From Omphiscola glabra (taxonomy: Eukaryota; Mollusca; Gastropoda; Lymnaeidae), in the NCBI GenBank assembly GCA_964017045.1, contig OZ024806.1, forward strand, positions 2,379,992 through 2,443,991: DNA of 64,000 nucleotides, read 5' to 3'. Position 1 is the stretch's first letter, and the number at the start of each line of letters is the position of its first letter. A model generated the notes under the pieces. That model was not told the DNA's origin, searched no databases, and worked only from the letters and a program-made list of their open reading frames with translations. Position numbers and translations under genes: made by a program. Below are positions 1 to 12,400 of this stretch, one piece after another.

Positions 1-245
1 ATGTATGTGTGAGGTAAAAATGAGGTGTGAATGGGCTAAGAATTAGGTATGGATGCCATAAGAATGATGTATGGATTGGGTAAGAATGAGGTACGAATGG
101 GGTAAGAATGGAGTAAGAATGAGAAAAGAATATGGATGGGTAAGAATGAGGTATGGATGGGGTAAGAATGAGGTAAGAATCGGGTAAAATGAGGCATTGA
201 TTGAGTAAGAATGAGGTATGGATGGGGTAAGAATGAGGTATGGAC
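1..245. repeat. Imperfect minisatellite, about 22 bp unit
   Basis: The stretch is built of degenerate copies of GGTAAGAATGAGGTATGGAT. It starts at the window edge, so the array may continue upstream. No coding signal. It probably lies in the intron before the exon at 1440. Confidence 0.85.
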
Positions 246-274
246 CTTAATGACATAAACCTCTTCTTTTGAGT

Positions 275-665
275 GTTTTTATCCTTGCCTTATTAGTGCC
301 ATTAACCTCGTCTTTTGTGGTGTCATTATTCTCGTCTTTTGTGGTTTCATTATTCTCGTCTTTTTATTTCCATTAAGGTCGTCTTTTGAGTGACATTAAC
401 CTCGTTTTTATGTCATTAGCCTCGTCTTTTCAGTGCCATTATGAATGCCGTTTGAGTGCAATTAAGCTCATATTTTTAGTGCAATTAATCTCATATTTTT
501 ATTTTCATTACGTCGTATTTTTAAACGTACCATTAAACTCGTCTTTTCAGAGTCATTAACCTCGTCTTTTTATTGCCATTAATTAACCTCATCTTTGAGT
601 GCCATTAGTCTCGTTTTTTGCGTGCTATAAACTCGTCTTTTGGGTGCCATTAACCTCAAAAGACG
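275..665. repeat. Imperfect minisatellite, about 22-23 bp unit
   Basis: Many diverged copies of a CATTAACCTCGTCTTTTG core with variable spacers (GAGTGC, GTGGTGT and similar). The last copy is followed by its reverse complement (AAGACGAGGTTAATG), so the right edge can fold back. Confidence 0.8.
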
Positions 666-969
666 AGGTTAATGTTAAGAATATTTACGGATACACCTTC
701 TTGTTCTTGTGTTGAATCTGATGTGCATCTGTAGAAGTTTCTTCTTCATCATCAGTTTCGCATCATCATCATCAGTTTCACTTTATCAGTTTCGCATCAT
801 CAGTTTCGCGCGCCTTTCTTTTCGTAGAGGCCATATCGTAATATACTAAGTAAGTAAGCTAAACTACAGTACTGAGAACAAAAAGGATGGCCGATTAAAA
901 TAGCTGTTCGGACAATGGGACATCTATATAATATAAAACGTATAAAACGTATCCGGGGATTTGTTTAAA

Positions 970-1110
970 AAAATTCGTCGCCGGAAAATTGATCGAACGG
1001 AAACTTGATCGGATGGAAAATTGATCGGACGGAAATTTGATCGGATGGAAAATTGATCGGACGGAAAATTGATCGGACTGAAAATTGATCGGACGGAAAT
1101 TTTGTCGAAT
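970..1110. repeat. 16-bp tandem repeat
   Basis: About eight copies of GATCGGACGGAAAATT with single-base variants, followed by AT-rich sequence without features. Confidence 0.85.
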
Positions 1111-1439
1111 CTTTTTTTCAGTTCACACGTTAAAATTTTTCGTCCAATTTCTTTTTGAACGCATTATTTTGTTTTGCTATATAGTATAGTGCGTTCACAA
1201 AGAAAAAGCCTCTCGAAACACATAAATGTCCCGTTTCTAAAACCAAACACATTTTAAATCACTAAAACTTCTTAATTTATTATATATAATACAACTTCAA
1301 GTAATACTTTGGCTAGCTATGTAGCCAGTGCCAGTAGTGATGTGGGCTCGCGTGATGGCTGCATTGTTCCCCCTCCATCACTCTGCCGACGCTGCGTAAA
1401 CGACAGTGTCCCTGCCATAGATCTTATTATGTTACACAG

Positions 1440-1699
1440 ATGAGCTGGAAGAGTTGCGGTGGTTCATGCTGCCCAGTGAGGCTGCGGACATCATCAACAA
1501 GAGACCGGTAGAGCTGCGGCCTCCAGCCAGCTTCCCCTTCCTCCCGGGGAAGCCCGCCGACGAACTGGCCGAATACCCCTCGGGTCGGGGCAAGCTCTGG
1601 AAGAGGATCGCTGTATGTTTGACCATTGGCGCTGTCATCTTCATCGTCCTCCTAATCCTCTTTGGTTGGGGCTGCGCCTCCGGTGGCTCGTCTTCCTAG
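1440..1699 (+). CDS. 3'-terminal coding exon of an unrecognised tail-anchored protein
   Basis: A splice acceptor (TTATGTTACACAG, last base 1439) is followed by 86 open codons and a TAG at 1697-1699. The exon starts in phase 1 (two bases complete the first codon). The segment is GC-richer than its surroundings, as exons here are. It encodes an acidic start (DELEELRWF), a proline-rich linker (RPPASFPFLPGKP), a basic flank (GRGKLWKR), and about 20 hydrophobic residues (AVCLTIGAVIFIVLLILFGW), ending in CASGGSSS. One membrane helix near the C terminus with a very short tail suggests a tail-anchored or single-pass type I protein. I do not recognise the family. Upstream exons lie outside the window. 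Confidence 0.55.
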
Positions 1700-1903
1700 T
1701 CACGTGACTCATCAATGGCACCTGACAACGCCCCGCACCCGGCCAAGTCCGAAGTGTCCGCATGAAGACGGCCTAGAAATCGTTAAAGCAGATTTATTAT
1801 ACAAAGACGCCCAGCAAGTGTTTCCTCCCACCCCTCCAAAAAAGTGTCACCCCCCCAACCCCTCTTAAATGTGCAGAAATATGGTCACATACCGAGCTTG
1901 ATT

Positions 1904-2043
1904 TCATGATGGCAACATCGCATAGTAGATTGTGAGACGTCATGATGGCAACATCGCATAGGAGATTGTGAGACATCATGATGGCAACATCGCATAGGAA
2001 TTAGTGAGACATCATGATGGCAACACCGCATAGAAGTTAGCGG
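1904..2043. repeat. 36-bp tandem repeat, four copies
   Basis: Units begin CATGATGGCAACATCGCATA and end near GTGAGACAT. The copies are about 90 percent alike. They lie just after the terminal exon at 1440-1699. Confidence 0.9.
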
Positions 2044-2381
2044 GACAGAGGTCAATGTACTTTAAGGACCAACGTCGAACATTATTACAAAAAATATATT
2101 ATAAACTTGACTTTTTATACTCGTGTCTTTTCTTATTTACACCCAAAAAAAAACACATTTCATACATTATAATCTTTCTTACCAAAGGTAGAAAAGCGAA
2201 ATATTCTTGCTTATAAGGGAATTCGTTTCTCATTATATTTCATTCGCTTGTATCTAATATTTAAATATAAAACGCCTTATTACTGACAAATTTATTATAA
2301 GAGAAAGAGAATCACGTGGCGTAACTCGGGCAGCATTTTACAACTGTTAATTTAATTATCACCCCATAGCTAAAATGTATG

Positions 2382-2384
<3 letters not shown>

Positions 2385-2446
<62 letters not shown>
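2385..2446. repeat. Poly(A) tract of 62 A
   Basis: An uninterrupted run of A preceded by ATGTATGAGT. It could be a retroposon tail or simple slippage. No target duplication was found around it. Confidence 0.9.
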
Positions 2447-2449
<3 letters not shown>

Positions 2450-2687
2450 AAAAGTCGCAAAGCAGCCAATAATTGTATTTTCCTTGTTTAAAAATTTAAC
2501 ACGCAATGTAAGAAGTAGAGTGGGAAACGTTCTTTGTTTTATGACAAAATTGTAAGCGGCCGTACGCAGCTTTAATTTATCAAAGAATTAGTTAAAGAAA
2601 GGTAGAGATGAGATCTTATTTATGGGTCTGTTGCTCCTTCCTATTACAAGATCTCTTACTAACAACATGTCGAACTCTAATTAACAC

Positions 2688-2815
2688 CGCACCTAACTCT
2701 AGCTAACACCACACAGAGCTCTAGCTAACACCACACAGAGCTCTAGCTAACACTGCACATAACTCTAGCTAACACCACAACTAAGTCTAGCTAAAACCAA
2801 ATAGAACTCCAACTA
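2688..2815. repeat. About 24-bp tandem repeat
   Basis: Five or so copies of CTCTAGCTAACACCACACAG with small variations. Confidence 0.8.
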
Positions 2816-2968
2816 GCAACACCACATTAACGTCGGTGCTATTATTATTTAAGTGCCGCTATCTTAACCCATAGCCAAAGTTCTCGATTTATTAAGAGTT
2901 CAGCTAGATAACCACGCAAGCATAACGCAAGGCCTACCATGACTCTCTGTATCCTGCACAACCAACAG

Positions 2969-3124
2969 GTGATTTACCTGTCACCGGAATACCTTCCGTT
3001 CTTCCCGGAGGCGCTCGAGGAGAAGCTGTGCGGTGTGGACACCAGGTGCATGTACTCGCCGCAGGAGGAAGTAGTGGATGATCTGGTCTTTGATGACGAC
3101 TGCCAAACAATTTGCGACGAGTAG
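2969..3124 (+). CDS. Possible 3'-terminal exon of an unrecognised protein
   Basis: After CAACCAACAG there are 51 open codons in balanced, GC-richer sequence, ending with TAG at 3122-3124. The encoded tail is acidic: VIYLSPEYLPFFPE, then CGVDTRCMYSPQEE, then DDLVFDDDCQTICDE. The same frame is open back to an ATG at 2939, so a 61-residue mini-protein is an alternative reading. It could be an alternative last exon of the gene ending at 1699, or the last exon of another gene. Family not recognised. Confidence 0.4.
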   Translation: MIYLSPEYLPFFPEALEEKLCGVDTRCMYSPQEEVVDDLVFDDDCQTICDE

Positions 3125-3744
3125 GGAAAAAAAATTAAAACAAGACTGGAATGGCCTGTAAGTCTAAGAAATGTCAATGCGCTCCAACGATCAAGATCTT
3201 CATCGATATCATCTTCATAACAAAAACTTAAATTTTGCATCATGATGTATTTGTTTATCGTAAAGGCTGCCTTGTATTTTTCGCAGTATTTTTTTTTTCA
3301 GACCCAAAAACTTGTAAACATTTTTGATCAAATTAAATGGAAGCAGCTCCATAAAAAATAAATAAAAATCTAAAATAAAAAAAAAAGTAAAAAAACAGAA
3401 ATATCTCATTGTATCTTTATTTAAAATAAAAATAAAAAGAGGTGCCGTGTAGCCACCCATGTTTTATGGTGTGAAGAGGATTTATTCATAGAGTAAAATA
3501 TATTTCATAAATTTTATGTAAATTGAATTTGATTATTTATATTTTTAAAACGTTGAAAGGACAGAATAGCTGATGATGAACAGGATCAAATAGACCCTGG
3601 ACTGTAGAATACTTAGTATGCTTCATTCGGACTGTAGAATGGAATACTTCAATTTAACTTAACTGTACTGTAAAAAAAGAATATGTAGAAATTGTCCAGT
3701 GTTTCCGTCCATGTGGGGAACTAAGAGCTGATAATTTGTCTTTG

Positions 3745-3990
3745 ACTGCCTGCTGTGCGGCGTCTCTGTAACGTGGACAACACTAGTTACGGCAACTCAT
3801 CTAAGAGAAGGCAACTCTGAATTCAAACCCAGGAGATGGGGAGATGGAGTTCACATGCGCCTAACTGGCAGCAGTGATGCCTCTCGAACATCGAACCTTG
3901 TAACGCGCTTCGAGCCTTTGGGAATGAAGCGTGATTTCTCAAATTTCTCAAATAAACTTCATTATTATTATTATTATTATTAGATTGGGC
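3745..3990 (+). mobile_element. SINE/LINE-tail copy ending in (ATT)n
   Basis: The core around 3795-3855 (GGCAACTCATCTAAGAGAAG, then CTGAATTCAAACCCAG) recurs in reverse complement at 55550-55605. This copy ends with an (ATT)n microsatellite at 3959-3982, a typical 3' tail of non-LTR retroposons. Confidence 0.6.
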
Positions 3991-5041
3991 AGATTAAGTC
4001 AGCCTGTTGGTGTATAGTGAGCAGATTAAGGCAGCCTGTTGGTGTAGAGTGGGCAGATTAAGGCAGCATGTTGGTGTAGAGTGGGCAGATTAAGGCAGCA
4101 TGTTGGTGTACAGTGGGCAGATTAAAGCAGCCTGTTGGTGTAGAGTGGGCAGATTAAGGCAGCATGTTGGTGTAGAGTGAGCAGATTAAAGCAGCCTGTT
4201 AGTGTAGAGTGGGAAGATTAAGGCAGCATGTTGGTGTAGAGTGGGCAGATTAAGGCAGCATGTTGGTGTACAGTGAGCAGATTAAATCAGCCTGTTAGTG
4301 TAAAGTGGGAAGATTAAGGCAGCATGTTGGTGTAGAGTGGGCAGATTAAGGCAGCCTGTTGGTGTAGAGTGAGCAGATTAAGGTAGCCTGTTGGTGTAGA
4401 GTGAGCAGATTAAAGCAGCCTGTTAGTGTAGAGTGGGAAGATTAAGGCAGCATGTTGGTGTAGAGTGGGCAGATTAAGGCAGCATGTTGGTGTACAGTGG
4501 GCAGATTAAGGCAGCATGTTGGTGTACAGTGGGCAGATTAAGGCAGCTTGTTGGTGTAGAGTGGGCAGATTAAGGCAGCATGTTGGTGTACAGTGGGCAG
4601 ATTAAGGCAGCATGTTGGTGTACAGTGGGCAGATTAAGGCAGCTTGTTGGTGTAGAGTGGGCAGATTAAGGCAGCGTGTTGGTGTATAGTGGGCAGATTA
4701 AGGCAGCATGTTGGTGTACAGTGGGCAGATTAAGGCAGCATGTTGGTGTAGAGTGGGCAGATTAAGGCATCATGTTGGTGTAGAGTGGGCAGATTAAGGC
4801 AGCTTGTTGGTGTAGAGTGGGCAGATTAAGGCAGCTTGTTGGTGTAGAGTGGGCAGATTAAGGCAGCCTGTTGGTGTAGAGTGGGCAGATTAAGGCATCA
4901 TGTTGGTGTAGAGTGGGCAGATTAAGGCAGCATGTTGGTGTACAGTGGGCAGATTAAGGCAGCATGTTGGTGTACAGTGGGCAGATTAAGGCAGCTTGTT
5001 GGTGTAGAGTGGGCAGATTAAGGCAGCGTGTTGGTGTATAG
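3983..5041. repeat. 32-bp minisatellite, about 33 copies
   Basis: The unit is GATTAAGGCAGCATGTTGGT followed by GTAGAGTGGGCA. Copies differ mainly at fixed variable positions (CATG/CCTG/CTTG; GAGTG/CAGTG), giving a mosaic order typical of unequal exchange. Short open frames through it are repeat artefacts. Confidence 0.95.
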
Positions 5042-8000
5042 TTATAAAAGGCTTTTTACTCATGCTTAACTGAATTACTATCTTTTTGATTTAAGAACTC
5101 AATTTTATTATTATTAACTGTTTTGATGTCTTGGGGTGGAGAGGGGATTGCAGGCAATACTTTCTCTTATTCTGAACTAGTTAAACAGGATATTTAAGAT
5201 GTTTTGACACATTGAACTTTTAACATAGTGCAATCCACAATTAGAATGACTACTGTACAATTTGATATGAATCATTGGTGACAGTTTCTAAAACCATTTT
5301 TAAGGAAACCTCATAAAAGCTCACCTACAAGCATGACATAATTACATTCAATTTTGTGATAGGGCTGAGGACTGGTATTTACCACTGATCTACAAATATG
5401 GACAATTTTTTTTTAAAATACATATATATTTCTTCCTATATAATAATCTGATTACCTGCTACTTACAACATCCAGTTTGTCAGTGGTGTCATTTCAGCCT
5501 TTTTTCCGGGGGGGGGGGGGGGCAAAACATGGTTGGCTTGTTAAGTAGATTATTGCTGTAGGCGCCACAGTACATAACATAGCTATTTAAATAAAACCAA
5601 TAAACCAAATAATTCAGAGGGGGTGGGAGGAAATGCCCCACCCTGCCCTACCTAAATGACGTCCATGGTTTCGGTATGTGTACTCTTAAACGGGATTCTC
5701 CCAAATCAGAATTCCAATGTTTATACTAAAACTTCTCTGAAAAAATGTCTCTTTCCTTCTTTGTCTGCCCTGGTTTTTCCAGAAGTTGTAAAACATTTTC
5801 CTAAAAATACCAGTATTTGTAACATTTGTTTTATTGACAGCCATCGGTAGGATGTTCCTTCTTTAGCTTAAAACAAAATTTAAAAATTTGAATATTTTTT
5901 AAGCTAACAAAAAAAAAAAAAAGATGCAGATTTATTAAACACTGTTTGACATCATCAATTGTGATCATAGTGCAGTTAATTCAGATCACTAAGTCCTGGC
6001 AACATTCAATAGTACCAATGGTGTCCATCCTTATTAAATTATCGGGCACCCTGCTTATTTCTTCTCTCTTTACTTTCTGTGCAAAAAAAAAAAAAAAAGT
6101 TGATTTAAATTTGACAAGAATCTCATGAGGTAGAAAATTCTTTGAGGATGCCGGTCGAGAATAAATCAGTACATTGTTGACAATAATTTTACGAGTTTTC
6201 CTGTTATGTCAAAATGTCGTGGCTAAGATGCATAATTTTATTCAGATATCAGAGTTGATCTGCTTATTTTTTAAACACACATTTCAAATTATATTTTCTT
6301 TGCTTAAGAATTGTTTGGTTACCCATCACTCTAATCTGTTGATCAATTTGCACATCATTTAATAAATATTGTTTTAACAATTTTTAAAAAATACATAGGC
6401 AATATTTTTAAAACACGAACATTTTGTCGACTACATGTTAGAGACTCCTTTAATATAGAAAAAAACCTTACTGTTTTTTGTCCCATAATAAATATATTTA
6501 AAAATTGAGTGGTTCAAAACCTTCACTGACGACCAGGTCAAAACTTATCATAATTATTGTATTTATTGTTTTAAAAAAAATCAACTAACTAAAGTTACAC
6601 TTTATAATATTTTATTTATTTTCTACTAATACATTTATGGATATATCACAAATGAAAGGAGAAGTAAGATTAGCAAAATGAAAATGGACGGAGAAATAAT
6701 AAAACTGGCAAATTCCCAAATAACTCAACAAAGTTTTAAAAAGCAAAAGATTCTGTTAAAATCAGCATAACTAATGAATGCATAGAGAAGGCTTGTGCTA
6801 GTGAATGAGGTCATATTCAGTCTTATGCACTCTGTAAAGAAGTTTAAAATTTTCATTTTAAAAAAAATCATCTTTAACAAATTATTTCAGTATGTATCAA
6901 AATCCATTACTGCATTTAGGAAGGTTAAAAAATAGAATCAAAATTAAATATAGATATAGTAAAATAGAATGAAATGAAAATGTGTAAGTTAAAATAGCTT
7001 AATAAAATGTACAATAAAAGAAACAAGCAAATGACATGTAATTATCTAGCAAACAATTAATTGTACTCAAACTGTAGGATTCTAGAGTGGAAACAGTAAT
7101 CCTACATTTTTACAAACTGTCTTTCATTCAATTCATTAAATACATGATGTCACCTGAAAATAAATTTTAGAATTTTAAACTATAGGGCATTTGTAAAGGT
7201 CTAATTAAAATAAAATGAATTGCATCATAAAACAACAGTCATGCTAATTCAGTCTTCATCTGGACCAAAACCTTGTACAATTCAAACTTTGGTTTGGTTC
7301 TTGATGGTGTTGAAGAGTAGTGAGAAAATAAGTGAAACAAAGTATGGGAAAACCCAAAAAAAGAACCCAACAAAACAACAGCATAATGGCAGTAATTTTA
7401 ATACCTCTATTGATTTATCTAAATTTTTAAATTGATGTGTACAAAGGAAAAAAATCACAGGTAACAAATAATGACACTGAATATATGATTGTGGTAAATC
7501 ATGAATAACAAGGTGATTAGCAAACATGAAAACAGATCAGCCGTCTGATATGGCTTGAATTTTATTTTACCTTTCTCCTTTTTCTTCAAACAATTCTTTA
7601 ATTTCAATTCACTCAATCCAAAATAAGGACAATAGCAACTTGCTTTAACTCAATGTATTCATTGAATGCAAGAATTGTTCCAAATAAATAAATAAAGCAA
7701 TTGCATTTCTTGTTTTTAATTATGTTTTTTTTTTGTCTTACAAGAACAAACAAAATGGTTTTATTCTTCATAAAAAAGAACATAGGGTTTAATTATTGAA
7801 AAGGATGAATAATAAATTAATGATTATTATAATTATACAAAACTAAGCACAGAAGTGAGGTCCAATTTTTGTCACTGAAAAATAAAATGACATCTTCATA
7901 CTCAATCCGTGAAGCCACAGCATGCATGCATTCTTGGGAACAAAAGTTTTCAGTGAGAATATAAAGTTAAAAAGTACTTGCAGTTAGCAGTATTAGTTTA

Positions 8001-9286
8001 GATACACTGAACTATTCAAATATAATTTGACTGTGTAATAATATTAACACATTGAACATTTAGTAAGAACATTGAGTAGCGTAAAAAAGATGGAACAAGG
8101 AGCCAGAATCAATGACGAATGGTTGTGTACACATCGAGGTACATGACTTTGAGACATGCATTTAGATAACTCAAAAAAACTTTAATAATTTTAAAGAAGG
8201 TTTGAACTCCTGCTTGTCAGTGATGGTTTTGAGATGATCTTTGCCCTGGTGATAATGGTGATAGTCTGGTAGACGGTGCTGCTGCTGGTGACTATAAATG
8301 ATGGTGAAAAGGTGAATGGTGATCAGGAATTTGGTTCCATCTATGAGCAATATGATGATACCCGGTTGTCTGCTTGACAAGGTGGTTCCTGCACTGCTAA
8401 AACCGTCTGCCCTGTTTAAAAATAGTCAAGTTTAAGAAATAAACAAAACTAAATTGCTAGCCAATTGGCATGCATGTATGATGCAGTTAAAACAATTAAA
8501 AATTGAGTTCCTTTTTTTTTAAAAGAAATTAATTACTTTTGTTAGATGTGTTAATTAATGTGTTCAAACTATAGAAACAATTTAGAAACTAGCTGAATTA
8601 TTATATAATTTTTAAATCTAAAAAAATGTATTTTTAAACACTTGTTTAAAATAAAAATATTAATGGACATACAAAACAAATTTTTTTAAAGTAATTTTTT
8701 CTATTACAAACAAACACTAATAAAAATCAATCTTGGACATTATCAATAGATATTAACACACAACAACAACCCCCCACCCTTTTTACTTTTTTCCACGACG
8801 AAAATTAAATGAAAAAAAATTAATCAGTGTCTCATGAACTCTCAACAAAACAAAACATTTTAAAAAAATAATGTTTAACATTACAAATAATATACAAAAA
8901 ATTCAGTCTTTGACATTATCAATCAATATTAACACCAAGACCCACCAAAAAAAAACAACAGCAATAAAATTTAAGAAATAAAAATTATCAGTGTCTAATG
9001 AACTCTCATTTTTTTAAAGGGAGACGAATGTTTTTTAAATCTCAAAACTAGAATGTAAATCTTCAACTCAAGAATGAGAACAAAATACCTGGGTTTTTCC
9101 AGATGGTTTATTTACTAGCTTAAAGACTAGGAAATGTTCACTTCAGAAATGGGGTAAATATTTTTCACCACAGATGTATAATGTTACTAAGGTATGAACT
9201 CAAAGATCTGCAGTTAGATGTTAGTGCATAGTTTGTTGATATAATTAGTATCCTTAGTTTTCATTGTTAGTTTTGTAGCAATTATT
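5042..9286. other. AT-rich sequence downstream of the ZC2HC1 stop codon
   Basis: I see no convincing coding sequence here. It includes a G run at 5509-5522. Part of it, at least the stretch next to 9287, should be 3'UTR of the minus-strand ZC2HC1 gene. Several TTTATT motifs (AATAAA on the minus strand) exist but none can be chosen as the poly(A) signal by eye. Confidence 0.5.
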
Positions 9287-9412
9287 TTAAGCCATTTTGA
9301 TGAATTTGCGAATGTTGATGTAAGGGTTCAGGTAAGACCGTCCACATTTCGACGAGCAATGTAGATTCAAGGGAAGTACTTTCCGGGTGTTTTCAAACTC
9401 GGCGGCCACATC
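9287..9412 (-). CDS. ZC2HC1A: ZC2HC1 exon 9 (terminal)
   Basis: The acceptor GTTTTAAG is followed in phase 0 by 41 codons and TAA (minus strand, 9289-9287). It encodes DVAAEFENTRKVLP, then LHCSSKCGRSYLNP, and ends KFIKMA. The acceptor tract is modest. The phase fits exon 8, and two cysteines sit in a basic aromatic context. I cannot match this tail to vertebrate ZC2HC1A from memory. Confidence 0.65.
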   Translation of the reverse strand, partial: DVAAEFENTRKVLPLNLHCSSKCGRSYLNPYINIRKFIKMA

Positions 9413-12400
9413 CTTAAAACATGAATTTTTCCACGGATAAATGTGCCAACCAATCACATCGTCACTATCCTGTCCACAGGTACAAGGTGACTATTTAGTG
9501 TTCATACAAGGTGACAGTTTAGTGTTTATACAACAGGAAAGACAAAAACTTGTGAGTGAATGATTGCTTCCTAGTGAGTGGCTACTTTCAAATTAGACAA
9601 ATTACATTAGAGACTCTCCACACTTGTAATAATGTGTTTGTTAATTTCTATAGCTAAGCAGATTCAAATTAAACAGCTTAAAATTTTTTAAGTTGTTTTT
9701 AGAGAATTCATAGAAACATATAAAATATAAGTGCGCAAGTGGAACAATTTAAAAAATACTTTTTTCTAAAACTGATCAATTTCTATCCTGTGTCTTGGTC
9801 GCAGATTATACCATGTGATCATTGTTCCCTCTAACTTTCCTCATTCTGTATTATTGCCATGATCCAATATATAGTGCACATCATTGTGTGCAATTAAATG
9901 AAGCAATATCTAGAAACTGGCTTAACGTTCTAAGTAAACAGATATGCATTGTATTACTATAGGCTGAAATGTAGTGCATTACAATAGACTGAAATGCATT
10001 GCCATTTGCTTTCGTAAACAAATTTTTTTGGACTGTGAGGACTTGAAGAAAAATTATAAAATTAGGTTGGATGAGGGGGAAGACACATTGAATTGATAAG
10101 ACTATTAAATTAAAAATATATCAATGTACCAGTAATCTAAAATTTTTGAGCGTGCTTCAGTTGTTGTGTGTGTAGATTTAACAGTTTGTTTAACCCTTTA
10201 CAGTCCAAGCCTATTCAGCCTTTTCTAATCCTAGCGACCAAGCAAAGGGTCATAACTCCATTCTAAATGAAGGTTCTTTATCTAATTAATTTACAGAAAA
10301 TAAACTATAAGCAAGAAAATAAAATAAAAAATACCTAAATACAAAGAAATGATTAAAGCAAAAGTTGCACCAAAAAACAGTTTCAGGGACACTAGATTTA
10401 TGAAATAGTGAAGCTTCATTAGTCCTAAGTTCTTTCAAAATTTTATCCAAGGCTTCGATAGCCATTTTTTACAGCGATAAAATCGCAACTTTTAAAAAAA
10501 TCGTAGAAAATCAGCCCCTAAAGACACCGCGGTCAAACTAGTATCAAAATAAATGCCGACAACGAGGCTTTCTTCCGGTAGAACTATAAATAGTAATGCG
10601 CAATGGATTTCCGCTGTGCTAAGAACGAAAGTAAACAACCTCGCAGCGGGGCAAAGCGGGCGGGTTTGGCCGCAACGGACTGTAAGCTTAAGGAAAAAAT
10701 CGGCGCATTTCGGGCGCATCGGACTGTAAAGGGTTAAGAGCTTTTTGCTGAATCCTGTAAAAAAAAATGTACCATAATTGCACCCAGGGTCGGATGGGTC
10801 AACCTGTCATACTCATAGTTATGGTGTTTGATTATAATCTGGGGTCACTGTGTCATGTGAGAGATCTCGTCATTGATAGAACTGGTAATTCATTTTACAT
10901 TTAGTTTGACAGAATATTAAAACTTAGAATTATGACTACAAATGAAATTTTTAAAACAAAATCTATCGAGTTACACAAGAAGGATCCATTGTCCAACTTT
11001 AAAGTCAGATATACCGTAATTACGTATGCAAGAAATTTGATCTAAACTTACAGGAGCGGGTGCAGCCCTTCCTCTAGATGCACCACCAGGTGGAGCTCTT
11101 GTAGCTGTAGACAAAAATGGAGACATTAAAAAATTAGCACTGAAAATGCAGACAATAATAAACACTATTAAATATTTCTAGAGGCAGGTATTTGGTGTTT
11201 TAAACTGCTACAATGAATAGCATATTATTGGCCAATACATGACAGGTTGAAACTCACCCACTCCTTTAGCAGCTGGAACACTGGGGGGTGGGGCTGCGGC
11301 AGGAGATTTAGCTTTGGGTTTAGGAGCCTGATACTGGATGAAGGAGAATTAATACGTTTCAATCGTGGTCAATGGCTTTTTAACAAATGTGTCTATAAAA
11401 ATTGACATTTTTTTTATAATTAACTTTCACATCAACATGAATGTATTGCTCTGCTGATTTTAGCACAGAACGAGGATTTTTTTCAATACAGATAAATAAT
11501 GTTGAAATTGTTCCAAAAATTTTTAAATTTATTTCTGAAGCCCTGATTGGTGTCATAATTATCATAAATATTTTTTATTGCACTAATTTTTTATACATTA
11601 TTTATTTAAAGTACATTTAAATCTGCCTCAGGAAATTAATGTAAAATAATATTTTCCTCAATCAATTTTTCAAAGTTTCATTTAAGACCTTACAATATAT
11701 AACTATTGATAATAAATTATGAAAATTTGTCAAAATCTACCAAATGAAAATATTTCTAAGGAAACACACATCCTGAAAGTTAAAAAAATAATTTGACATA
11801 TGAAACTGTTGATTGAGACTGCTATGATCCTTTTTTGTCATTTTTTAAAGCATTCTACATAATTTCAAATGTCTGCTGTTATCCGTGTTGTAGGTGCTAC
11901 CACCTTAAACTCTTATATGCCAGGAGCAGGCCTACAACAGTGGACTTAATTTCAAATGTCTGCTGTGATCCGTGCTGTAGGTGCTACCACATTAAACTCT
12001 ATATTCCAGGAGTAGACTTACAGTGAACTTAATTTTGTTTACTTTTTTCTGCCATTGCATCATTTATAGTTAATGGGAATTCAGCCTTTGAAAAATTTTA
12101 ATGATTTTTATGTGTGGACATTCTGTATATTGAAGGTAATTTGTGACATAAAAAGAATATTTTGGTCGTGTGACCACTGACCAAACTGACAAGTGACCAA
12201 GCCATAGGTAGCCAACCAATGACCAAGCCATACTACAATATTTTTATAAAACTTAATTCTTGTGAATATTTAATTTGTTGGGGTTTTTGTTTTGTTTAGG
12301 TAAATATATTAAATTTTGTCTTATCATCAAGAAACTTTTTTTTAAAGAAGGACATTGATTCAAACCAATCAGTAAAACCAGTGGATTGATTCTCAGGCAG

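Noticed and set aside
3983..5041. CRISPR-like appearance of regularly repeated 32-bp units
   Set aside because: Units are contiguous without unique spacers and the genome is eukaryotic; it is a minisatellite.
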